This document shows positions 1 to 8,852 of a stretch of 64,000 nt of DNA, piece by piece. The number at the start of each line of letters is the position of its first letter. Positions within the stretch are counted from its first letter, which is position 1. Position numbers and translations under genes: made by a program. The DNA is from Bradyrhizobium semiaridum (GTDB lineage: Bacteria > Pseudomonadota > Alphaproteobacteria > Rhizobiales > Xanthobacteraceae), in assembly GCF_020329505.1 (NCBI RefSeq), contig NZ_JAGKJJ010000011.1, positions 1 through 64,000 of the forward strand, written 5' to 3'. The notes beneath the pieces were generated by a model. The model saw only the letters and a program-made list of their open reading frames with translations. It did not search any database and was not told the DNA's origin.

Positions 1-176
1 CAGCCCGCGGCAACGAGCTCGGCATCGGCGCCATCGGTCACCTGCGCGAGCAGGTTCGCGACCTCGGCGAGGTGGTTGATATAGGGCTCGTTACCCCGCC
101 CCTTGCGCGCCATGCCGTTATGGCGGCGCGCAGCGAACTCGGCAGCTTCGGAGATCAGACGGATCGCGGGGAGCAT
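1..176 (-). CDS. HD-domain (MESH1/SpoT-like) phosphohydrolase, N-terminal part, cut by window edge
   Basis: The 58 visible residues begin MLPAIRLISEAAEFAARRHN and continue with an RKGRGNEPYINH segment. This matches the start of HD_4 hydrolases related to SpoT and MESH1, where an early His (H19) and the PYxxH His (H35) help bind the metal. The ATG at 176-174 is the only sensible start. The gene continues beyond base 1. It lies on the same strand as, and downstream of, ureDAB, so it probably belongs to the urease operon, with ureC expected beyond the window (inference). Members of this family hydrolyse (p)ppGpp or NADPH, but the substrate cannot be decided from this fragment. Confidence 0.72.
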   Translation of the reverse strand, partial: MLPAIRLISEAAEFAARRHNGMARKGRGNEPYINHLAEVANLLAQVTDGADAELVAAG

Positions 177-240
177 GGCTACGGCGCTCCCGTTTGAGCG
201 GGCGCACTATCGGCGCGCGATGAGATGACTTCCGCCGGAG

Positions 241-443
241 CCCGGGGCTTACCCCTCTCCCCAACCCTCCCCCGCAAGGGGGGAGGGAGCCTGACCAGCG
301 TGCTCACCTCAGCTCGCGTTACCATTACTTTCTGTACCATCAGCGTTCCTCCGCTCTATCGGACCCTGAGGTAAGGGACGCACCAGCGGAAGGGTTCCCT
401 CCCCCCTTGCGGGGGAGGGTTAGGGAGAGGGGTGCCGCTTGCT
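241..443. repeat. GC-rich intergenic repeat, copy R1
   Basis: About 200 bp that recur almost base for base at 980-1160, and whose last 73 bp (371-443) recur at 817-889. It carries two hairpins of the CCCTCCCCC-GCAA-GGGGGAGGG type in opposite orientation, at each end of the unit. It overlaps the 3' end of the DUF559 gene, so the last ~34 codons of that gene are repeat sequence. Confidence 0.85.
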
Positions 444-795
444 GCGCTGCTTCCGCGATGCTCAGAGCAACACCTTCCAAATTCTTCGTCACGTCGTCAT
501 TGGTGAACCTCAGCACGCGATACCCGCGCGATGCCAACCACGCATCCCGCCGCTCGTCGCGGCGAATACGTTCTTCGAAATCATGGCTCTCGCCATCGAC
601 CTCGACAATCAGCTTGCACGAATGCGCGACGAAATCCGCGATATAGTTGCCGATCGGCGCCTGGCGGCGAAAATTGAGGCCGGCGAGTCGATCAGCCTTG
701 AGATGGCGCCACAGCAAAGTCTCCGCACGCGTCATGGTGCGGCGGAGCTGCCTGGCGCGATCGCGCTGCGTATCGCTCACCTGAGTGTGCGGCAT
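340..795 (-). CDS. DUF559 domain protein, Vsr-like PD-(D/E)xK nuclease fold
   Basis: This 151-residue protein has the DUF559 pattern: a basic N-terminus, TRAETLLWRHLKADRL, then GNYIADF with D54 and EVDGESH with E65 and D67, which form the PD-(D/E)xK-like active-site set. The family resembles very-short-patch repair endonucleases; its cellular role is unproven. Residues ~118-151 (PLSLTLPRKGGGNPSAGAS and onward) are encoded by the intergenic repeat R1 and are unlikely to belong to the original fold. The gene sits inside the urease operon between ureB and the HD hydrolase, bounded by direct copies of a 73-bp repeat (371-443 and 817-889), which suggests it was inserted or duplicated as a cassette. 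The start at 795 could instead be the internal Met at residue 21. Confidence 0.8.
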   Translation of the reverse strand: MPHTQVSDTQRDRARQLRRTMTRAETLLWRHLKADRLAGLNFRRQAPIGNYIADFVAHSCKLIVEVDGESHDFEERIRRDERRDAWLASRGYRVLRFTNDDVTKNLEGVALSIAEAAQQAAPLSLTLPRKGGGNPSAGASLTSGSDRAEER

Positions 796-816
796 ACCCC
801 TCTCCCCATCGCAAAT

Positions 817-889
817 GTGAGGGACGCACCAGCGGAAGGGTTCCCTCCCCCCTTGCGGGGGAGGGTTAGGGAGAGGGGTGCCGCTTGCT
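817..889. repeat. Direct repeat R2 (copy of the 3' end of R1)
   Basis: These 73 bp match 371-443 in the same orientation with about one mismatch in the first bases. Together the two copies bracket the DUF559 gene. The rest of the gap from 796 to 1208 consists of this copy, a short unique stretch and repeat R3; no gene is seen in it. Confidence 0.85.
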
Positions 890-979
890 CTGGTTGGTAA
901 ACTGAGGCGAGAAGCACGCTTGCATCGTTCGCGCCGCCGAGTTGGATTGCGCGCGCACGCAACGTCTCATCGGTCGGCG

Positions 980-1160
980 CCCGGGGCTTACCCCTCTCCC
1001 CAACCCTCCCCCGCAAGGGGGGAGGGAGCCTGACCAGCGTGCTCATCTCACGTTGCGTTACAACTACTTTCCGTACCATCAGCGTTCCTCCGCTCTATCG
1101 GACTCTGAGGTAAGGGACGCGCCGGCGGAAGGGTTCCCTCCCCCCTTGCGGGGAGGGAGC
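980..1160. repeat. GC-rich intergenic repeat, copy R3
   Basis: Same sequence and order as R1 (241-443): the hairpin block, the GTACCATCAGCGTTCCTCCG core and the second hairpin block, with scattered substitutions. The second hairpin is shortened by a few G residues. It lies directly downstream of ureB on the coding (minus) strand, so its hairpins would be transcribed between ureB and the distal operon genes. Confidence 0.85.
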
Positions 1161-1208
1161 CCTGCCAAAGTACTCACCTCACAAGCCATCACAGCGACCC
1201 CGCGCGAA

Positions 1209-1514
1209 TCACAGCTTCCCCTTCACCTCGGCGCGGAAACCGTGGATCACGCGCTTGCCCGCCAGCGCGACGAGCTGGACGTCGCGGGTCTGGCCGGGTT
1301 CGAAGCGGACGGCGGTGCCCGCGGCGATGTCGAGGCGCATGCCGCGGGCTTTCTTGCGGTCGAATTTCAGCGCCGGATTGGTTTCGAAGAAATGATAGTG
1401 CGAGCCGACCTGGATCGGGCGGTCGCCGGTGTTGGCGACCGAGAGCGTCACGGTCTTGCCGCCGGCATTGAGCTCGATCTCGCCGTCCTTGATGAAGAGT
1501 TCGCCGGGGATCAT
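1209..1514 (-). CDS. ureB: Urease subunit beta
   Basis: This 101-residue protein opens [18 protein letters not shown] and carries the family hallmarks [12 protein letters not shown] and the [12 protein letters not shown] region, at the normal length for a separate beta subunit. UreB packs with UreA and the catalytic UreC to form cytoplasmic urease, which hydrolyses urea to ammonia and carbamate. It starts 9 nt after the ureA stop, so the two are co-translated. ureC is not the next gene as in many bacteria; a DUF559 gene and an HD hydrolase intervene, and ureC is presumably past base 1. Confidence 0.96.
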   Translation of the reverse strand: MIPGELFIKDGEIELNAGGKTVTLSVANTGDRPIQVGSHYHFFETNPALKFDRKKARGMRLDIAAGTAVRFEPGQTRDVQLVALAGKRVIHGFRAEVKGKL

Positions 1515-1523
1515 GTCGGGCTC

Positions 1524-1826
1524 CTATCGGATCGGCTCGTGCACGGTGACGAGCTTGGTGCCATCAGGGAATGTCGCCTCGACCTGGATGTCGTGGATCA
1601 TCTCCGGGATGCCATCCATCACCTGCGCGCGGGTCAAGACCTTGGCGCCCGCCTGCATCAGATCGGCGACGGTACGGCCGTCGCGCGCGCCCTCGACGAT
1701 GAAATCGGTGATCAGCGCGATCGCCTCGGGGTGGTTCAGCTTGACGCCGCGCTCGAGCCGGCGGCGCGCCACCATCGCCGCCATCGACACCAGCAGCTTG
1801 TCCTTTTCGCGGGGAGACAAATTCAT
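1524..1826 (-). CDS. ureA: Urease subunit gamma
   Basis: This 100-residue protein starts [20 protein letters not shown] and contains NHPEAIALI and the VPIR-like end (VTVHEPIR), all typical of UreA at its usual length of 100 residues. It is a structural subunit of the cytoplasmic urease trimer. It lies between ureD and ureB in the standard order ureD-ureA-ureB, 47 nt after ureD and 9 nt before ureB. As part of the urt-ure block on the minus strand it should share the nitrogen-controlled promoter upstream of urtA if transcription reads through (inference). Confidence 0.97.
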   Translation of the reverse strand: MNLSPREKDKLLVSMAAMVARRRLERGVKLNHPEAIALITDFIVEGARDGRTVADLMQAGAKVLTRAQVMDGIPEMIHDIQVEATFPDGTKLVTVHEPIR

Positions 1827-1873
1827 GCGAGCACTCTGATCGTCTTGACAAGGATTGATTGAGCCACAGCCAC

Positions 1874-2710
<837 letters not shown>

Positions 2711-2754
2711 GTCCCCAGACGCTCCCTCACCCACGCCGCAGAGCGACGATACTC

Positions 2755-3450
2755 TTACAGCGCCATCTGGCGGCTGATCTCGGCGGAATCGAGGTTTGCG
2801 CGGTCGCTGGTATATTTCACCGCACCCCGGTCCATCACGGCAAAACTGTCGCCGAGTTCGCAGGCAAAGTCGAGATATTGTTCGACCAGCACGATCGCGA
2901 TGTTGCCGAGGTTGCGCAGGTAGGAGATGGCGCGGCCGATGTCCTTGATGATCGAGGGCTGGATGCCCTCGGTCGGCTCGTCGAGCAGCAACAGTTTTGG
3001 CCGCATCACCAGCGCGCGGCCGATCGCAAGCTGCTGTTGCTGGCCGCCGGAGAGATCGCCGCCGCGGCGGCCGAGCATGGTCTCCAGCACCGGAAACAGC
3101 GAGAACACGTCGTCGGGGATGTTGCGGTCCTCGCGCTTCAGCGGGCCGAAGCCGGTCTTCAGATTTTCCTCCACGGTCAGCAACGGGAAGATCTCGCGGC
3201 CCTGCGGCACGAAGCCGATGCCGCGCCGCGCCCGCTCATAGGGCTTCAGCGCCGTGATGTCCTTGCCGTCGAAATTGATCGCGCCCGAGGCGATCGGGTA
3301 TTGCCCGACCATCGCGCGCAGCAGCGAGGTCTTGCCGACGCCGTTGCGGCCGAGCACGCAGGTGACCTTGCCGGGCTCGGCCGCCAGCGAGACGCCGCGC
3401 AGCGCCTGCGCAGCGCCGTAGAACAGATTGATGTCTTTCACTTCGAGCAT
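2755..3450 (-). CDS. urtE: Urea ABC transporter ATPase UrtE
   Basis: This is the second ATPase of the high-affinity urea importer, of the LivF type. It has Walker A GRNGVGKT at residues 34-41, the signature LSGGQQQQLAIGRAL and Walker B LLLLDEPTEG with the glycine typical of branched-chain-type importers. The ATG at 3450 (MLEVKDINLFYG) is preferred to a GTG at 3459 because AAAGG lies eight bases before it. It is the last of the five urt genes. A short inverted repeat (3474-3540) separates it from urtD. It pairs with UrtD to power the UrtB-UrtC channel. Confidence 0.95.
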   Translation of the reverse strand: MLEVKDINLFYGAAQALRGVSLAAEPGKVTCVLGRNGVGKTSLLRAMVGQYPIASGAINFDGKDITALKPYERARRGIGFVPQGREIFPLLTVEENLKTGFGPLKREDRNIPDDVFSLFPVLETMLGRRGGDLSGGQQQQLAIGRALVMRPKLLLLDEPTEGIQPSIIKDIGRAISYLRNLGNIAIVLVEQYLDFACELGDSFAVMDRGAVKYTSDRANLDSAEISRQMAL

Positions 3451-3473
3451 CGGAAACACCTTTGCGGGCGAAT

Positions 3474-3540
3474 AGCGAATGGCGAGTAGCGAATAGGGGA
3501 AACAGTCAATCTATTCGCTACTCCCTATTCGCCATTCGCT
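3474..3540. repeat. Imperfect palindrome between urtD and urtE
   Basis: The AGCGAATGGCG and AGTAGCGAATAG segments on the left are mirrored by CTATTCGCTACT and CGCCATTCGCT on the right, around an AAACAGTCAAT loop. It reaches the last bases of urtD and would form a hairpin in the transcript. Confidence 0.75.
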
Positions 3541-4300
3541 ACCTACCCAGATACACTTCGACCACGCGCTCGTTCGACGACACCTGGTCGATCGAGCCTT
3601 CGGCGAGCACTGAGCCCTCATGCAGGCAAGTCACCTTGACGCCGAGCTCGCGGACGAAGGTCATGTCGTGCTCGACCACCATGATAGTGTGGTTCTTGTT
3701 GATCTGCTTGAGCAGCTCGGCGGTCAGATGGGTCTCGACGTCGGTCATCCCGGCGACGGGCTCGTCGACCAGCAGCACCTTCGGATCCTGCGCCAGCAGC
3801 ATGCCGATCTCGAGCCACTGCTTCTGACCGTGGCTGAGACTGCCGGCGAGGCGGTTGCGGGCGTCGGTCAGGCGGATGGTCTCCAGCACCTTGTCGATCC
3901 GCTCGGACTCGCCCTTGCTGCCGCGCCAGAACAGCGTGCCGCGCACAGAATGATCGACATTGAGCGCAAGCAAGAGATTGTCCTGCACGGTCTGGCTCTC
4001 GAACACGGTCGGCTTCTGGAATTTGCGGCCGATGCCGAGCTCGGCGATGCGGGTCTCGTCCAGCCGGGTCAGGTCGACGCTGCCGTCGAACAGCACCGTG
4101 CCCTCGTCCGGCTTGGTCTTGCCGGTGATGATGTCCATCATCGTGGTCTTGCCGGCGCCGTTCGGGCCGATGATGGCGCGCATCTCGCCGGGCTCCAGTG
4201 CCAGCGACAAATTGTTGATGGCGTGGAAGCCGTCGAACGAGACGTGCACGCCGTCGAGATAGAGCATGGCCGAGGTGGCGCGGGTATCCATGACGTTCAT
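3539..4300 (-). CDS. urtD: Urea ABC transporter ATPase UrtD
   Basis: This is the LivG-type ATPase of the urea importer: Walker A GPNGAGKT at residues 45-52, the signature LSHGQKQWLEIGM, which has the His variant typical of UrtD, and Walker B VLLVDEPVAGM. The ATG at 4300 (MNVMDTRATS) starts 4 nt after the urtC stop. Longer upstream reading is possible but would run into urtC. About 253 residues is normal for UrtD. It forms a heterodimer with UrtE under the UrtB-UrtC permease. Confidence 0.95.
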   Translation of the reverse strand: MNVMDTRATSAMLYLDGVHVSFDGFHAINNLSLALEPGEMRAIIGPNGAGKTTMMDIITGKTKPDEGTVLFDGSVDLTRLDETRIAELGIGRKFQKPTVFESQTVQDNLLLALNVDHSVRGTLFWRGSKGESERIDKVLETIRLTDARNRLAGSLSHGQKQWLEIGMLLAQDPKVLLVDEPVAGMTDVETHLTAELLKQINKNHTIMVVEHDMTFVRELGVKVTCLHEGSVLAEGSIDQVSSNERVVEVYLGR

Positions 4301-4304
4301 CTGC

Positions 4305-5483
4305 CTACTCCGCCGGGTTCGGTGCACCGATGCCGTCTTCGCGCGCGGCGCTTTCCTCGTCGGCCGCAATGCCGGCGCTGCGCCGAGCTTTCCACGGCTC
4401 CCACCACGCGTTGAAGGTGCCGACGATGCCCTTGGGCAGCAGCAGCGTCACCAGGATGAACAGCGCGCCCAGCATGAACAGCCAGTACGGCGCCAGCGGC
4501 CCCGAGGTGAAGAAGGTCTTGGCGTAATTGACGACGACGGCGCCAAGCGCCGCGCCGACCAGCGTGCCGCGGCCGCCGACCGCGACCCAGATCACCGCCT
4601 CGATCGAATTGGCCGGCGCGAACTCGCTCGGATTGATGATGCCGACCTGCGGCACGTAGAGCGCGCCGGCGACGCCGGCCATGCAGGCCGACAGCGTGAA
4701 CACGAACAGCTTGTAGGTTTCGACCCGGTAGCCGAGGAAGCGTGTGCGGCTTTCGGCGTCGCGGATCGCGATCAGCACCTTGCCGAGCTTGGAGGTCACC
4801 ACGGCCCGGCAGATCAGGAAGGCGATCACGAGCGCGAGGCAGCTGAGCAGGAACAGCGCGCAGCGCGTGCCATCGGCCTGCACGTTGAAGCCGAGGATGT
4901 CCTTGAAGTCGGTCAGGCCATTGTTGCCGCCGAAGCCGAAATCATTGCGGAAGAAGCCGAGCAAGAGCGCATAAGTCATCGCCTGCGTGATGATCGACAG
5001 ATAGACGCCGGTGACGCGCGAACGGAAGGCGAGCCAGCCGAAGCAGAACGCAAGCAGCCCCGGCACCAGCAGCACCATCAGCGCGGCAAACCAGAACTTG
5101 TCGAAGCCGTACCAGTACCAGGGCAGCTTGTCCCAGTTCAGGAACACCATGAAGTCGGGCAACACGGGATTGCCGTAGACGCCGCGGCTGCCGATCTGGC
5201 GCATCAGATACATGCCCATGGCGTAGCCGCCGAGTGCGAAGAACGCGCCGTGACCGAGCGAGAGGATGCCGCAATAACCCCAGATCAAGTCGATCGAGAG
5301 CGCCAGGATGGCGTAGCAGACATATTTGCCCCACAGCGCCACCAGATAGGTCGGCACCTGGAACATCGAGCCCTGCGGCATCAAGAGGTTCGAGAGCGGG
5401 ATCAGCACGCCCAGTCCGGCGACGATCAGGATGAAGGTCGTCGCGGCGCGATCCAGCGAACGGGTGAGGATATGCGGGGTCAT
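4305..5483 (-). CDS. urtC: Urea ABC transporter permease UrtC
   Basis: This 392-residue polytopic membrane protein of the LivM type has the UrtC-specific stretches LIWGYCGILSLGHGAFFALGG and YAKTFFTSGPLAPYW, and about ten hydrophobic segments. It forms the translocation channel with UrtB. The start MTPHILTRSLDRAATTF is the only Met before the first membrane segment. A 235-bp repeat-rich gap separates it from urtB, so the permease genes are not tightly coupled, whereas urtC and urtD are only 4 nt apart. Confidence 0.95.
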   Translation of the reverse strand: MTPHILTRSLDRAATTFILIVAGLGVLIPLSNLLMPQGSMFQVPTYLVALWGKYVCYAILALSIDLIWGYCGILSLGHGAFFALGGYAMGMYLMRQIGSRGVYGNPVLPDFMVFLNWDKLPWYWYGFDKFWFAALMVLLVPGLLAFCFGWLAFRSRVTGVYLSIITQAMTYALLLGFFRNDFGFGGNNGLTDFKDILGFNVQADGTRCALFLLSCLALVIAFLICRAVVTSKLGKVLIAIRDAESRTRFLGYRVETYKLFVFTLSACMAGVAGALYVPQVGIINPSEFAPANSIEAVIWVAVGGRGTLVGAALGAVVVNYAKTFFTSGPLAPYWLFMLGALFILVTLLLPKGIVGTFNAWWEPWKARRSAGIAADEESAAREDGIGAPNPAE

Positions 5484-5493
5484 CGGCGCGCTC

Positions 5494-5678
5494 CCTTGCC
5501 TCTCCCGCTTGCGGGGGAGCGCCGGCCGCCATAGGCGGCCGTTCTTGGAGAACGCCGAAGCGAAGCTTCAGCTACGGCGCGCGTCAGCGCCTGGCGGGTG
5601 GGGGTTCCTCCACATCGGGAGTGCACGAGGTGGAGAGACCCCCACCCCAACCCTCCCCCGCAAGCGGGAGAGGGAGTG
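5494..5678. repeat. GC-rich repeat pair between urtB and urtC
   Basis: A CTCTCCCGCTTGCGGGGGAG block at 5500 and a CCCTCCCCCGCAAGCGGGAGAGG block near 5655 flank an internal small dyad (GGCCGCC-ATA-GGCGGCC, about 5524-5540). This is the same repeat class as R1 and R3. It fills most of the 5484-5718 gap; no gene is seen there. Confidence 0.7.
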
Positions 5679-5718
5679 GCAGCGCAGTTCGGGGCAATCA
5701 ATGGTCGCTGAAGCCAGG

Positions 5719-7332
5719 TCATGCTTCCACCGTCCGTCCCTTGAGCGCGAACAGGCCGCGCGGCCGCTTCTGGATGAACAGGATGATCAAGACCAGGATC
5801 GCGATCTTGCCGAGCACCGCGCCCGCCACCGGCTCCAGGAACTTGTTGGCGATGCCGAGCGTGAAGGCGCCGACCAGGGTGCCCCAGAGATTGCCGACGC
5901 CGCCGAACACCACGACCATGAAGCTGTCGATGATGTAGCTCTGGCCGAGATTGGGACTGACATTGTCGATCTGCGACAGCGCCACGCCGGCGATGCCGGC
6001 GATCCCGGAGCCGAGACCGAAGGTCAGCGCATCGACGCGCGAGGTGGCGATGCCCATCGAGGCTGCCATGCGGCGGTTCTGCGTCACCGCGCGCATTTCG
6101 AGGCCGAGCGCGGTGTAGCGCAGCATCGCCAGCAGGATCGCGAATACGGCGAGGGTGAAGCAGAGGATCCAGAGCCGGTTATAGGTGATGGTGATCTGGC
6201 CGAGATCGAAGGCGCCGCTCATCCAGGAGGGATTGCCGACCTCGCGGTTGGTCGGGCCGAAGGCGGTGCGCACCGCCTGCTGCAGCACCAGCGACAGGCC
6301 CCAGGTCGCGAGCAGCGTCTCCAGCGGACGGCCGTAAAGGAAGCGGATGATGCTGCGCTCGATCAGCACGCCGATCGCGCCGGCGACCAGGAAGGCCAGC
6401 GGCACCGCGATCAGCAGCGAATAGTCGAACAGCGCGGGGTAGCGGGTGCGGATCACCTCCTGCACCACGAAGGTGGTGTAGGCGCCCAGCATCACCATCT
6501 CGCCATGCGCCATGTTGATGACGCCCATCACGCCGAAGGTGATGGCGAGGCCGATCGCGGCGAGCAGCAGCACCGAGCCGAGCGACAGGCCGTACCAGGC
6601 ATTCTGCACCATTGACCACATCGCCAGATTGCTCTGGATCGAGGCGACCGCGCTCGCGGCCGCCTTGGCGACCAGCGGCGGCTGGTCGCCGCCGAGCCCG
6701 GTGAGCAGCGCCAGCGCCTCCTGGTCGCCGCGCGCCTTGACCACCGAGACGGCGTCGAGCTTGTCGCTGTCCGAGGCGTCGGACTTGAACAGGATGATGG
6801 CGGCGCGCGCCTCGGCGAACGCCTGCTTGATCGCCTTGCTGCTCTCCTTGGCGAGCGCGCTCTCCACGGTCGGCAGCAGATTCTCCTCGTGGCTCTTGAA
6901 CACCGATTGCGCGGCGGCAAGGCGTTTGGCCGGATCGGGCGACAGCAGCGTCAGGCCGCCGAGCGCAGCCTCCACGGTGCGGCGCAGGCGGTTGTTGAGC
7001 CGCACGGCGGCGGCACCGTCGGGCAGCTTGTCGACCGCGGCGCCGCTGGCGGCGTCGACGATCTTGCCGTCGGTTCTTGTGATGAAGACCTTCTTGCTGC
7101 CGGGATCGGCGGACAGCCGGCCATCTTGCAGCGCGCTGATGATGGGCGAGGCAAGCGGATTGCCTGACGATGCGACCTCGCCGACCGCAGCCTCCGTGTC
7201 GGAGAACTCGTCATTGGCGAATTTTGCCACGGAGTCCTCGAACGGGCCGGCCAGCGCCGGCAGGGCAAAGCAACTCAGCAGCAAGATCGACAGAAGCAGC
7301 GCACGAGCGCGATCAATACAATAGACAAACAC
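5719..7332 (-). CDS. urtB: Urea ABC transporter permease UrtB
   Basis: This 537-residue protein has an N-terminal signal-like segment (LLLSILLLSCFALPALAG), then about 200 soluble residues, then a LivH-type permease with GVMGVINMAHGEMVMLGAYT near residue 270 and FGGVGNLWGTLVGA near the C-terminus. The long N-terminal region is usual for proteobacterial UrtB and probably lies in the periplasm. With UrtC it forms the urea channel. The gene is 103 nt after urtA, and that gap holds a strong hairpin at 7357-7387. Confidence 0.95.
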   Translation of the reverse strand: MFVYCIDRARALLLSILLLSCFALPALAGPFEDSVAKFANDEFSDTEAAVGEVASSGNPLASPIISALQDGRLSADPGSKKVFITRTDGKIVDAASGAAVDKLPDGAAAVRLNNRLRRTVEAALGGLTLLSPDPAKRLAAAQSVFKSHEENLLPTVESALAKESSKAIKQAFAEARAAIILFKSDASDSDKLDAVSVVKARGDQEALALLTGLGGDQPPLVAKAAASAVASIQSNLAMWSMVQNAWYGLSLGSVLLLAAIGLAITFGVMGVINMAHGEMVMLGAYTTFVVQEVIRTRYPALFDYSLLIAVPLAFLVAGAIGVLIERSIIRFLYGRPLETLLATWGLSLVLQQAVRTAFGPTNREVGNPSWMSGAFDLGQITITYNRLWILCFTLAVFAILLAMLRYTALGLEMRAVTQNRRMAASMGIATSRVDALTFGLGSGIAGIAGVALSQIDNVSPNLGQSYIIDSFMVVVFGGVGNLWGTLVGAFTLGIANKFLEPVAGAVLGKIAILVLIILFIQKRPRGLFALKGRTVEA

Positions 7333-7356
7333 CTGAAAACCCCGGCAGGAGTGTGG

Positions 7357-7387
7357 GGAGAAGGCGGCGAGCGGTGCCGCCTTCTCC
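7357..7387 (-). promoter_or_regulatory. Intercistronic stem-loop between urtA and urtB
   Basis: GGAGAAGGCGGC pairs perfectly with GCCGCCTTCTCC, giving a 12-bp stem with a 7-nt loop, 49 nt after the urtA stop. It has no following U-run. Such hairpins often protect the mRNA of the binding protein and make it more abundant than the permease mRNA; that role is inferred here. Confidence 0.75.
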
Positions 7388-7435
7388 GGTGTTGGAAGGT
7401 TGTGTTGTGTCGTGGATCGAGTCAGCAGCGCCCGA

Positions 7436-8764
7436 TCAGGAGCCCTGACCGCCGCACTTGTTGGTCTTGACGTTATAGTTGCCGCACTTCTTCTCGACCC
7501 AGTCGCCGATCAGGTCCTTGGAGCCATCGAGCTCCTTCGACCAGGCATCGCCGGCAACGAGGCCCGGGGTCTTCCAGACCACGTCGAACTGGCCGTTGCC
7601 CTTGATCTCGCCGATGAACACCGGCTTGGTGATGTGGTGGTTCGGCAGCATCTTCGAGATCCCGCCGGTCAGGTTCGGCGCCTCGGTGCCGGGAAGCGCG
7701 TCGATCACCTTGTCCGGATCGGTCGACTTCACCTTCTCGACCGCCTTCACCCACATGTTGAAGCCGATCACGTGCGCTTCCATCGGATCGTTGGTGACGC
7801 GCTTCGGGTTCTTGGTGTAGGCCTGCCACTCCTTGATGAACTTCTCGTTCTCCGGCGTCTTGATCGACTGGAAGTAATTCCAAGCGGCGAGATGGCCGAG
7901 CAGCGGCTTGGTGTCGATGCCGGCGAGCTCTTCTTCGCCGACCGAGAACGCGACCACCGGAATGTCGGTCGCCTTGATGCCCTGGTTGCCGAGCTCCTTG
8001 TAGAAGGGAACGTTGGCGTCGCCGTTGATGGTGGAGACCACGGCGGTCTTCTTGCCGGCCGAGCCGAACTTCTTGATGTCGGCCACGATGGTCTGCCAGT
8101 CGGAGTGGCCGAACGGCGTGTAGTTGATCATGATGTCGTCCTGGGCGACGCCCTTGGACTTCAGATAGGCTTCCAGGATCTTGTTGGTGGTGCGCGGATA
8201 GACATAATCGGTGCCGGCCAGCACCCAGCGCTTCACCTTCTCTTCCTTCATCAAATAGTCGACGGCGGGGATCGCCTGCTGGTTCGGCGCGGCGCCGGTG
8301 TAGAACACGTTGCGCTCGGACTCCTCGCCCTCATACTGGACGGGGTAGAACAGGATGTTGTTCAGCTCCTTGAACACCGGGAGCACGGACTTGCGCGACA
8401 CCGAGGTCCAGCAGCCGAACACGACCGCGACCTTGTCCTTGGTGATCAGCTCACGCGCCTTCTCGGCGAACAGCGGCCAGTTCGAGGCGGGGTCGACCAC
8501 GACGGCCTCGAGCTTCTTGCCGAGCACGCCGCCCTTCTTGTTCTGCTCGTCGATCAGGAAAAGGATGGTGTCCTTCAGGGTGGTTTCGCTGATGGCCATG
8601 GTGCCGGAAAGCGAATGCAGGACGCCCACCTTGATGGTGTCGTCGGCCGCTTGCGCGGGCGAGAGCGGCGAGGACGCTGCCAGGCCCATAACCAGGCCGG
8701 CGGCCGCCGCGAGGGCGCGGCGACGGGTCATCGTCGCTATATCGTGAGTAAGCTGAGTAAGCAT
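7436..8764 (-). CDS. urtA: Urea ABC transporter substrate-binding protein UrtA
   Basis: This 442-residue periplasmic binding protein has a twin-arginine-like export signal (TRRRALAAAAGLVMGLAA ending SPAQAADD). The mature part starts IKVGVLHSLSGTMAISE, and GCWTSVSRKSVLPVFK, YPVQYEGEES and TDYVYPRT are diagnostic of urea/short-chain amide binders. The ATG at 8764 has AGGGAG upstream; the Met at 8731 lacks one. It captures urea for UrtBCDE. It is the first gene of the urt-ure block, directly downstream of a sigma-54 promoter. Confidence 0.96.
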   Translation of the reverse strand: MLTQLTHDIATMTRRRALAAAAGLVMGLAASSPLSPAQAADDTIKVGVLHSLSGTMAISETTLKDTILFLIDEQNKKGGVLGKKLEAVVVDPASNWPLFAEKARELITKDKVAVVFGCWTSVSRKSVLPVFKELNNILFYPVQYEGEESERNVFYTGAAPNQQAIPAVDYLMKEEKVKRWVLAGTDYVYPRTTNKILEAYLKSKGVAQDDIMINYTPFGHSDWQTIVADIKKFGSAGKKTAVVSTINGDANVPFYKELGNQGIKATDIPVVAFSVGEEELAGIDTKPLLGHLAAWNYFQSIKTPENEKFIKEWQAYTKNPKRVTNDPMEAHVIGFNMWVKAVEKVKSTDPDKVIDALPGTEAPNLTGGISKMLPNHHITKPVFIGEIKGNGQFDVVWKTPGLVAGDAWSKELDGSKDLIGDWVEKKCGNYNVKTNKCGGQGS

Positions 8765-8837
8765 GAAATGTCATCTCCCTGACGCAGGCGTGAACGCTCG
8801 CGAAACGGCCGTCTGGCCGCCTGCGGTTAAGAGAATC

Positions 8838-8852
8838 GCAAGAACTGTGCCA
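8838..8852 (-). promoter_or_regulatory. Sigma-54 (RpoN) promoter of urtA
   Basis: On the minus strand the sequence reads TGGCAC-AGTTC-TTGC, an exact match to the -24/-12 consensus, with the GG and GC dinucleotides 12 bases apart. Transcription would begin near 8826, about 60 nt before the urtA ATG. This agrees with nitrogen control of urea uptake. A CCATCAAAATGGATG segment at 8940-8954, about 90 bp upstream, loosely resembles an NtrC site. Confidence 0.88.

Noticed and set aside
942..1862. 306-codon plus-strand frame
   Set aside because: It runs antisense through ureB and ureA and starts in a repeat.
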